Assembly (NCBI RefSeq): GCF_035083965.1
Contig: NC_089727.1
Location: forward strand, 14,212,769-14,276,768
Direction of reading: 5' to 3'
DNA from: Branchiostoma lanceolatum
Lineage: Eukaryota; Chordata; Leptocardii; Amphioxiformes; Branchiostomatidae
DNA length: 64,000 bases
Shown piece by piece: positions 13,081-24,800 of the stretch (its first letter is position 1; the number at the start of each line of letters is the position of its first letter). The notes beneath the pieces are model-generated. The model was not told where the DNA came from and made no database searches. It saw nothing but the letters and a program-made list of their open reading frames with translations. The position numbers and the translations under genes were made by a program.

Positions 13081-13988
13081 TATTACAGACATATTGTATG
13101 ACGTCCATCGTCTTTTATTTCTACTATTGGTCTGCCATTTTGTGTCATATAAAGATAAAGTGTTTGTTTTTGTCTTTAGATATAAGATTGAGAGAAACGC
13201 CCTTGTTTTACCAATACCATTCCCTCCACAAATATATACATATCCAAGTAAGTTAGGAGTCTATACAGTATTAACAATTCACTTTCTGACGTAATGTATG
13301 ATCTGATGTAGAATTTCCTGGACATCATTCCCACATATGTTTCCAAGCGCAATGGCCAGGTTATATTGTTGCAACAGGTGTGCGTACCGGATATCACCCG
13401 TTCTCACAACATCCATAAACATCGGTCTCTTTCATCTACTGTCAACGTCTGGCATAGACATAAGCAAAAGACTCCAAATATTTGCACGTTTAGGCCAAAT
13501 ATATATAAATTTCCTCACCATTACACATATGTGCTGATCACTTGATCGGCCTCATATAGTTGCATTGCATTACCCTGAAGAAATATCGAAGGGCTGGAAT
13601 ATATCTGAATCCGTGTAATTGAAGACGTTGAATTTTTATGGGGAAGGGGCACCACTGGATAAGGCTTTCCCTGCGTTACCATTTCCAACAATGTTACAGA
13701 AACTGACAACAATTTTTTTTTCAAATTTCTCATGGTAACAGAAGTCATAGGAACCTGTTGAAGATGTCAACCTATTTTACAAAGGCGGCCTCGAATTGTA
13801 TTTCCTGCTATCTCTTTTCTCGTGAAGTTGTTTTTGACAGAATTTTGCCACGTATGACCAGGATATATCAACACGACGCTGTCACACTCCCCTCCGTCTG
13901 AACCGGCATTGTTGTGTCTGTGTGCACGACTATACACCACTCCTGAGCACGGAGTCTTTATTCTGAGTTAAACTAGCCTTAGGTCGAA
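13081..13988. other. Spacer between P4HA copies 1 and 2
   Basis: No gene is visible. It must contain the promoter of P4HA copy 2, but I could not pick out a core element with confidence. Confidence 0.5.
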
Positions 13989-15648
13989 ATGTTTCTCCGC
14001 GTTCTCCTTTGCTTTGTAGTTGCAGTCGGCCTCTGTGCTGCTAAGGACATAGGATATTACTCCGCGATCGTGCGGGTGGAGAGACTGCTGCTGGCGGAGA
14101 GGAAAATGGTCGGAAAGGTCAAACAGTACATCAGCCAGGGCGGGCAGGTGACTGGGGATCTCAGGAGGTGAGATTTCATCCTGTTACACAAGTTATAGTA
14201 TTTACATAAAATGTCCTTGTGATAGATCTATGTTACAGTAGCTTGCATTACTTAAAGTCTATCACTTTACGGGTATGCCTCCGATGCAATGATTTCAAGA
14301 GTCCACAAATCAGAATAGCACTTGCAAAAGTGTGAAATTTGGAAATTTCCGACAGGAAAATGATCTTTTGCTTTGTTTTGAATTGTCCGTTTTCATGCAC
14401 GTAGAATGGTTTTAGTAATTCTTCTAGATATTAATGGGGCATACCTGCCAGCATGTTACAATCCTGTGCATACACTATAAACAAAAGAACAAAGGAATTT
14501 CGAGATTCAGAAAAAGCCGGCGTCAAAATATCTCAAATCTGTAAGAGTTGCAAAATGACTTTGTAACAATTCATCAGGCACATATTATTCTGTATCGTCA
14601 ATTTCAATTGGATGAATATGTTGAAATTAAGCGCATGGCATCAATTTTGTGCAGTTGTACGACTTTGTGTTTGTTTTGTTGAACATGTAAAAACATATAC
14701 CAAACCCACTATTTTTCAAAGTGTCGGATTTATGTAACCCGGTGGGTTGATATCAACAGGGATTACTACTAAATTGACATCAGTGAAACAAACAAAATGC
14801 ACTGAATTGATGCTATGGTGATGTCATCATTTTCTGACTGATTGTAGTGCCATGGCGACGGCCTGGGTTATTATTTATTGATATAAGTTTGTTGCTATTG
14901 TTCGCCTCCCGTCCAACGGGAGACCAAGCAAGCTAACGTCCACTGAAGGTAGTCCGTAGGGGGGGCACTGTGGAACAAAAATTGACCCTGGGAAACCCAG
15001 CTGACCGAAAAACAACAATTCAGGCCTAGATGCCCACCCTACCCGCCATAAATCCTGAAAAATAGCATTTACAGTATTGTCAACGGTTTTAGCGCATGTT
15101 TGCCAGTGCGAAGATTTCTTCTGGTCATACGAGAGTGGTTATCAAAGACAAATTAGATATCGAAGGTTTTTTTTGTTTCTCTCATGATGAAAACGTCTAC
15201 ATTGTTAGCACCACAATGATACCGATTACTATAGTACGGATATGACACGCGTGGACATTACAGAAATGCCTGAAAAATTATTGAGAAACGAACGTATAGT
15301 ATACTATTTGGCTACCCACTGAGGCGTAGCAAAAAAACTTTACAAGTACCGCATGTCATTCTAAACGTACTAGAATTCACAAAAATAGGTAGCTGGGGAA
15401 CAATTGAAATGAAATGTGATATAGGACTTATATTGTTGCATTCCAGCTACGTGGACAGCTATGACGACAGCTGGCTACATCCGCCTCGGGATGACCCCTT
15501 ACATTTTGCCCACCATCCGGTTGGGGCTTATCTTTTGATCAAGCGACTCAGTCAAAAGCATATGAAGGGCGTCTTCCAGCAGGCTCAAGATCTGATTGGT
15601 ACGTGTTATTCGAAGCGTAGTGTGTGTGTGTGTGTGTGCGCGCGTGTA

Positions 15649-15694
<46 letters not shown>

Positions 15695-15735
15695 TGTGCA
15701 CGTGTGTGTGTGTGCGTGTGCGTGTGCGTGTGCGT

Positions 15736-15815
<80 letters not shown>

Positions 15816-18800
15816 AGCAGAACTCGAGAAGTCATAGATGGATCTTTATGATATTTGGTATCTTGGTAACGTTAGGTGTTTGCAAAATGGTCCCCAAGTG
15901 GCTTTTTAAGGTACTGCAGCCCGAATTTCGGTCCTTTTTTTATATTCCCCTTCCAGTGGGAAGGGGGATATATTGTTTTTGCTTGCCTGTTCTTCTTCTT
16001 CTTCTTCTTCTTCTTCTTCTTCTTCTTTCTTCTTCTTCTGCCAAAAACCAAGTAGATGTGCGGTGGTAGCTCTACTAATGGTATTGCAGAAAGTTATATG
16101 TACCTTATGTTACAATGTACGGATGTTATATTTGAGATGTAGGTACCTTCAGGAAAGGTGAATACACCTGACAATAAATTATGCTAATGAGTACCTTATT
16201 TGCATAATCTATGCATAACCTTGTATTTCCCTTACCGTAAAAGCTGCGGATGTCATCTTTGAAATGTAGGTACCTTTAGGAAAGGTGAATGCACCTGGAC
16301 ATAAATTATGCTAATGAGGACCTCATTTGCATAATGTATGGAAAAACATGTATTTCCCTTACCGTAAAAGGTGCAGATGTCATAATTGAGATTAGGTACC
16401 TTCAGGAAAGGTGAACACACCTGGCCATGAATTATGCTAATGAGGACCTCATTTGCATAATTTATGCATAAACTTATATTTCCCTTCCCGTAAAAGCTGC
16501 GGATGTCATCTTTAAGATGTAGGTACCTTTGGGAAAGGTGAATGCACCTGGACATAAGTTATGCTAATAGGGACCTAATTTGCATAATGTATGCATCGAC
16601 TTCTATTTACCTTACCGTAAAAGCTGCAGATGTCATATGTGAGATGTAGGTACCTTTAAGAAAGGTGAACACGCCTGGCCATGAATTATGCTAATGTGGA
16701 CCTCATTTGCATAATTAATGCATAAATTTGTATTTTCCTTACCGTAAAAGTTACGGATGTCATATCTGAGATGTAGGTACCATTAGGAAAGGTCAGGACA
16801 TCTGGCCATAAATTATGCTAATGAGGACCTCATTTGCATGATTTATGCATAAACTTGAATTTTCCTTACCATAAAAGCTATGGATGTCATATTCGAGTTG
16901 TAGGTACCTTTAGGCCATAAATTATGCTAATGTGGACCTCATTTGCATAATTTAGGCATAACCTTGTATTTCCCTTACCGTGAAAGCTACGGATGTCATA
17001 TTTTTCATTTTCATTTTTTTCCTCATAGAGAAACCAAACATACTGGTTGAGCTCCCGGACAAGGAGGATCTGGAGATGTCCGCGTTCGCACTGGTCCGGC
17101 TCCAGCTGGTCTACAACCTGGACATCAACAGCCTGGTCCAGGGACAGGTGGTCATGACGGTGACGTCACCTCAGTCCGCGGTGCCACAGCACATTGCAGT
17201 GACCGGGATGGAGCCGACACTGACACTGGACCTGTCTGACACCATGTTCATCGGGGACGTGGCATGTCGGCAGAACGACTCTGAGAGCGGCATCTTGTGG
17301 TATAACTTCAACTTGGCCTCCGCTGACGGGCTGAATAGCAGAGTTAGGGCTCTGTCAAGGATAGCCAGTGCCCACTCTAAGGTATGTTTAGTCTCAACCC
17401 TTTGATATCACGAGCAATAATGCTTATTACTTTCGCCGGGAAGGTATGCCTTCGCGGGAAAGTTATGTTATCGGTTACGCCAGCTGTAAAGTGGGTCCGT
17501 ATGTATGTCGAGATCATAAGTCGAGAGAACTTTGACGGATCTTGCTGATTTTTGGTAGGTAAGTGGCGGTTGTGGGAACGAAGGTCAAGGTCGAAAATGG
17601 TTAACCTGGCGTTTTTTTAAAGTGCTCCAGTGGACTTTTTATGTTAGTGTGTTTGTATGTAGACAACATAACTCGACGTATTGATGATGGATCTGCATGA
17701 TTTTTGGTGGGTACGTAGAGATTGTGAAAACGAAGCTCAAGTTCAAAAACGGGTCACCTGGCATTTTCCTGCGGTACTACAGTGGGCTGTTTATGTATGC
17801 GTACTTATTTGTTGACAGGATTACTCAAGAAGCTGTTGATGGTTGTGCACGATATTTAGTGAATAGGTAAGTTTATTAAAGGAGAAGGTCAATGATGGGC
17901 CTCCTAGCGGGCACCTAAGGTACTGCAGCAGAGCTTCAAAGTTTGAGGTCAAATTTTCTGCAAATGCTACGGTCATGATTTTTGTGTGGTAGATAGTCCA
18001 TGCCACATGAAGTAAGTTGTGTACGTTTGGGCCCTCTAGCGGCTTGTTTGGAGCTGCAGCGGGTGTTTTTAATTTATTTGTTTTGACCTTTGGACATGAA
18101 TAACTAGACACATGGTCAACGGATCGTCTTGATTTGTAATATGTAGATAGCTTGATTAATGCTTTACATAATCAAATACTCATTATGCAAATCATGAGCT
18201 AATTTGCATAATTAGCATGGAAAGTTTATAAATCTGCTGCCTTTCAAAATAGAACTCTCAAACATGTGACATATATAGCTGAAAAAGATAGAGGTATCGA
18301 TAGATACCAATGATGCTAATAGCTACCTATTTTGCATAATTAATTAGAAAATACTAATTGAAAATACCACAATATTATATGATTGGAATTTCATTCTTAT
18401 ATTATTAGGAAGCTAAGTCAAGATGAACAATATCAGACGAAAATTATGCATGACAAGGCCTCATTAACAAAATTTCAGCTAGCTAATGGTTTCAAAACAC
18501 AACTGAACACAACACAACCGCTTGGCGGTGATTAATCACGGATGCCCTGCTGTCACTGGCATGGCCTGTTCCCTGACTCTGGTGGCCATTAATCACTTTT
18601 CCAGGCCAGGCTGTGGCAACATGGTGCAACCACGGGGGTATCACTTACATCTACTGGGGGACCTGTCTGAGGATCTCTGAGGGAACAGAAGGATTATAGC
18701 TACATTTGTGAGAAGTTCTTTGTGTCAGAAAACAGCTAATTTCTTAGCGATTTTAGATATTTTTAACCTCTTATCGAAAGTCGTGACAACATGGGGAGAA

Positions 18801-21800
18801 AGAAGAGGTCAAGGTCAGCATCAGAGGAGCGAAAGTTAGAAGATCGCGAGCGGAAAAAGAAAGTTTGATAAACGCAAGGAGGTTAAATATATTCAACCTC
18901 CTTGATAAACGTTAGGAAGGTTGCGATCATGTGATCATGGGGGTCATGTGTGACGTCAAGTGGGCCAGGTCGAGTGGTGGGAGAGGGGACTTAGGCAGCA
19001 ACATTTTTAGCTTCCTATTTCCATGTAGGAACTATAGATCAAACCAAGGAGGTTGGTGTTACTAATGCTACGGTCGGGAATGTAGCCCCGGCCGGGCTCT
19101 GACGTCTGGGGGGCACAGGCTGTCGTGGTCACAATTAAAAGTTTCCATCGCGCTACCCTGTTGGGGTCCCGGGGTGCTCCGGTGGGCGCTCGGTGGCATT
19201 TTTGTAAACGTTTGTCACCTTCATTGGCCATGTTGGCAGGTATCCGACAGGTACCCGTCAGTTGCTCTGACTGTGTCTTGTAGTGACCCCTGTGGGGTCC
19301 GACAGGGCCCTGCCGACTGCCCCGTGAAAGACGGTCGGGCATCAGGCAGGTTCCTGGTGGGCACACGTCAGTATCTCGAGGCGTATGTAAACTGTAAATT
19401 GCACTGGAGCTAAAAAAAGAAACACGATATACGACGTTCACGCTTTAGTTCTGCTCACCTAATCTGTAATGTCACACTTGACCCGTCTTACGAAGTACAC
19501 ACATTATTCTGTGCACTTGGTTCGTAACAGAACAATACTTTATTCTATGCTATTTGTCAATGACACCAGCATATGTCTTTCCCACAAAAACTTTGATTCT
19601 CTGATACAACTGGCTAATCAAGATGTGTAAAGTACATGTACATGGTTTGAAGCAAATACATTTCCAACGAATTGCCTTATTTTCTGTAGAAAAGATAGAG
19701 GTTATGATACCAATAAAGCAAAAATATTCTTACAGTGATTACTCTTATAGCTCTTGGCAGAACTCGTAGGTATAGGCCTGGGTTGTTTCAAACTTTGAAA
19801 GAGAATAACTCAAGAAGGTGATGACTGATCGTCATGATTTGTAGGGATGTACATAGCTTGAGTGATGATTTACTTGATCGTATAAGAATCATGCAAATCA
19901 GGATCTGTGATGTGAAAAAGTATACAAACCCTTGCATTCCATTGTAGTCAGACCTAATTTGCATAATAAATGACGAAATACTATAATTTCAGAGTGGTAA
20001 ATGATGGGATTTCATTCTTGTGGCATTTGGGAGATAATCAAATGTAGATGTTATCAGACATAAATTATCAGGGCCTTATTAACATAATATTTGAGGAAAT
20101 GATACAATGGCCTTTTTTGCTAAGATTTTACTTTAATGCTGTGTTATGTGTAGAGAAAAGGATCACTTAAAATTTATGCAAATGAGGACCTTATTTACAT
20201 ACTGAGTGATAAGCATTCACTCAAAAAGGCTAACATCAGTCGGCGAAAGTATGAGGTCGTGGAACTCTAGTTTACTTTGCTATATGTGTGACAACATCTT
20301 TGTTGGTTATCGGATATTTCTTTCTGACCGTGAGAATTTTTGTTATCCAACAGTTGAAGCAACACGAGAAAGCCTTTACTATATATCGGGAAGCATTGGA
20401 GCTTGGTAAGCAAAACTAATAAGCTTTCCGTATCTTCTATCTCTTTTCTGTGTATCCCATAGTCCAGTCCTCTTGTCTTTGGTTATGTGACGATCTTTCG
20501 CAAATGATAAGAAATTGACACTGATTTTTCTTCTCTCAACTGTTTCCTTTTCCTAATCAATCGCCGTGCAATTCGGTTCAGGATAAACATGTCCATTTTT
20601 ATGATTCCGAATAGATTACACAACAATATGACGAATATGTTTTTGTTGTTGATGTTCTTTGTTGATCTAATTGTTTGTGCAATTCGTGGACAATAATACA
20701 GGCCTTCTTTCCCCTTGAAAGTTCTCCAGATGCCAACTGTAAAATTCTCGAGTGAATTTACATAAAACTTCATGCAAATACATTTTGTTAACTAGACTGG
20801 CCGTCATTTGCTTTAAGAGCAAATTCAGGATGTTTCGCCCATACTCCTCATGCAAGAAGTGGGCTGTGCCAAAATAACTCCTGGGCAAATCCAAGTTTCT
20901 GCATAATTTATGCAAATGAGGTCCTCATGAGCATAAGTTATGTCCAGGTGCTTTCACCTTTCCTACATGTACCTACATGTTGTCACGGTAAGGGAAATAC
21001 AAGTTTATGCGCGATTATGCAAATGAGGTCCTCATTAGCATAATTCATGGCCAGGTGTGATCACCTTTGCTAACGGTACGTACATGTCAAATCTGACATC
21101 TGCAGCTTTTCCGGTAAGGGAATTACAAGTTTATGCATAAATCATGCAAATGAGGTCCTCATTAGCATAATTTATGGTCAGGTGTGTTCGCCTTTCCGAA
21201 AGGTACCTACACCTCAAAGATGACATCCGCAGCTTTTACGGTAAGGGACATACAACTTCATGCATCGATTATGCAAAGTAGGTCCTCATTAGCATAATTT
21301 ATGGCCTGGTGTGTTCGCCTTTCCTAAAGGTACCTACATCTCAAAGATGACATCCGCAGCATTTACGGTAAGGCACATACAACTTTAAGCATACATTATG
21401 CGAATTAGGTCCTCATTAGCATAAGTAATTGTCAGGTGTAGTCACCTTTCCTATAGGTACCTACATCTCAAATATAACATCCGTAGCATGTAACATAAGG
21501 TACATATAACTTTCTGTAATACCATTAGTATAGGTACCCCCTGACATCTGCTTGGTTTTAAGTCCCAGACAGGGACTTATGTAGGAGGGCTTATGTTACA
21601 GTATGACCTAGTTCTTGCTGGCTCCGACAGAAAATAACCAAAAATTGCATCAAAAAATTGCAAAATAAATCATTTTGAAGTAGTGTATGCCAAAAAAAAT
21701 AATGGGGTCCTTTGGGTAAATATCCAATGCACAACTAAACCAAATTTCAGGTCCTCAGGTTTCAACACCACGGCACAGGAGGCCATAATGTGCGACTTTT

Positions 21801-24800
21801 GTCTGAAAATGACCAAAAAACCTCCATAAAATCATTTTAAAACCTTATATCAAAAAAATTTTAAAAGGGTCTAGGGGTATACACGTACTCTACCTGCATA
21901 CCAAATTTCAGCTTATTTGGTCGACGGACGACCGAGAAGAAGCGATTTGAAGATTTGACAGGAGAAGAAGGAGAAGAAGAAGGAGAAGAAGAAGAAGAAG
22001 AAGAAACGTGACAAAAACAATATGTTTCGTTGGCGAAACATAATAAAAGAGACACACACCGTGCCAAACAACAGCTTTCATCTGCGCTGTTTGAGGCAAA
22101 CACTGCAAGAGTAAAGCTGGTCCATCGACGCTGAACAGATCGTCCGGCAGGATGTAAAGGAGCTGATGACATGAATGAAAGCATGACCGTGTTCGTATGT
22201 TACAGATCCTGACAACCAGATCCTTTACGCTGACTATGACGACGCTATGCGGCTGGCAGCTCTAGGCGGCACCGCGGTGGATGAAGCACCAGCCAAGTTA
22301 AAGGCCTCACTGGCCAAGTCCAGACACCTCTGTCGCCTGGACGTTCTTCAGGTTCAATTACAATTGAATTCTACCATGTCTATAGATGTTGTGTTCAGCT
22401 ACTGGTCGCACTTTTGACCTTATCGTTCACATTGTGTCCGTATGAGTTCCATATCGACATTTCATAAAGACAATTCAAACTCTACAGCTGGATAAAAATT
22501 CGGAGATTTATTTCCGGACGTTTCGAGTGACATCCATCACTCTTCTTCAGCGTCACTAAAGTGAACTAGCAGCACATGACTGTGTGATTTGCCATGTAAA
22601 ACCCGTTTTTTCTAGTTAGGCCACACCATCTTAATCTTATGGATGACATCCGCGCGCGCAATGATTTTAGTCTGTTGTCAACAAAAAAAATAACCTCCTC
22701 TAAGGCTACACGGAACTCCGGAACTTGCTGACTTAGATTGCCGCAAAAGGCTAGCATTGTGCCGGCTTATCGGAAAACTGGGTCGTATTTGTAGATTGGT
22801 ATGCCATCGATGTTGGCTAGGGGAATTTTGCGCTTGCACAGTTGTACGAGAGGATTGCGGCGGCCAGCGAATATCGCCCAGACAATGTCAAACACGACTT
22901 ATCCAGATTGGCTCTCACACGTTTCTTTTGCAATAATGAGAGACATGGGAGAGGAATTGAAGGATTGGCAGAGGTCTCACAGTGAGATTTGTGAGCGTAA
23001 ACCATGGAATGCTTAATATACTGTTCAATGTCATTTATGTTGAAACTGCCCTTATGGGTGTATATGAGTATTCTCATCACAGTCATATATCACCCACAGT
23101 CCTTGGAGCCAAATACCTTCTAATAGTATACTTCTTTGGTCGTTCTTGTCAATATACTGTATTAAAAATCAATCACTTGCGCTGAGTCTGCTATGATGAA
23201 CAAGACAACCTACATGTACCTCCTACAAATAAACTGTGTTCTGTGGTTTAATTCGCAATACCAGCTTTGTACTAGTAGTCCTGTGGTTTAGCAGCATTTT
23301 TTTTGTGTGCTGGATTTTCTTTTTTTACGCCCGCGCGCATTAGTTTTGGGGTTTCCAGAGGATGTCATCCATAAAATCAAGTTGGTGTGGCCTTATTGTA
23401 TGTAAATACTGGTTAGTGCTAGTTCACTTTAGTGACGCTGAAGGAGAGTGATGGATGTCACTCGAAACGTCCGGAAATAAATCTCCGAATTTTCATCCAG
23501 TTGTAGAGTTTGAATTTTCTTTATATATTGTTTACCTGGATGTCTAACCTTCACAAACATATCGACATTTGTTTGGTTTAGGTAAAGTTTACGGCCGAAG
23601 AAGTCATTCTTCTGTTAGATAACCAGGCTGCACAACGGTCAAAGTCAGAAAACTTTAACTGAACCAAAAATTGTTAATGCGTAACTCATACGGACTTCAG
23701 TTGACTTAGCAAAATTTAAAAAAGTTTACCAGACGTTCTGTTGTATAGAATGTAGCGCCTCGTCGAGGTCTCAAGTGTCGTTACGTCCGAGACAGCCCAC
23801 ACCTTTACATCAGTCCAGCCAAGATGGAGGTTCTTCACAGGAAGAACCCTCGCCTTGTCATGTACCATGACGTCATCAGTCAGAACGAGGCCAGGACATT
23901 CAGGAGTACGGGATTCCCCAAGGTTGGACATTTTGTCCGTTTTTCTTCTTTACTATTTTCCAAGAAAGCAGCTTAAGTTAGTGTATGTAATTGGATATTT
24001 GACAGTACTTTTGTGGACTTTGTGTAAGTGAAAAGGCCCAATCTGAGGAATTTATAAGCTTTAAACCTCAATCATGATTTTTTTGACCTTTTTACTGCTT
24101 AAATTTTGTTACAGTTTCGAAGGACACTGGCTTTGGATGGTAAGGGTCGTGTCTACATCGACATCTACTCAGTCAGTGAAAGGCAAGTAAAAGCATAATT
24201 TTCTTAAAAATCATGCTGGAATTGTAGTGCATATGAACGTAGGCATGGATGGTACGATCGAGGCTTTGATCATACAATGTAGTCTATTGAGTTACACGTG
24301 TTTCAATTCTACTTTGATACTATTGATAGTGTTTTACTCAGTAAGACTAACTTTCTATCTGATACATCTGAACCTCTAGCGGTTCCATCCGTGATAAGGA
24401 GGACTCGTTCATTGGGAAGATGAGTAGACGAGTCGGCCACCTGACCGGGTTGTCCACGGGACCGCCGCATGCAGAGCCTATGATGGTAAGACAATGCTGA
24501 ATTTTTCATTCGTAGTATTCGGTTACCAATGCATCATGACCGCATTCACATGTGACGCTTTCCCACCAGCCTTTTGTTACGGTATGGCAACTCAACTACA
24601 ACGTAATGTAACTGAAGCTAAATAGTTATATTATTAAAAATCAGAGGTGTGGCTTTGACCTTGCTTTGATCATCACATGCCATCAATGTGTTTCGTGATA
24701 CTTTCAAAGATTTCTTCAATGCGTTACGTTGTTGTTGTTGTTGTTGTTCCTACAGGTCTTTAATTTCGGGCTAGGAGGCGCTATTCAACATCACAAGGAC

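Noticed and set aside
15409..16069. Open frames rich in Cys-Val or His-Thr repeats on both strands
   Set aside because: They are translations of the (GT)n microsatellite in an intron of P4HA copy 2; only the first part (exon 2, to 15598) is coding.
16125..16990. Regularly spaced repeats resembling a CRISPR array
   Set aside because: Monomers are ~127 bp with no unique spacers, in an animal intron; this is a satellite.
19007..19441. 144-aa minus frame
   Set aside because: It falls in a GC-rich insert within an intron, where long chance frames are expected; no domain recognised.
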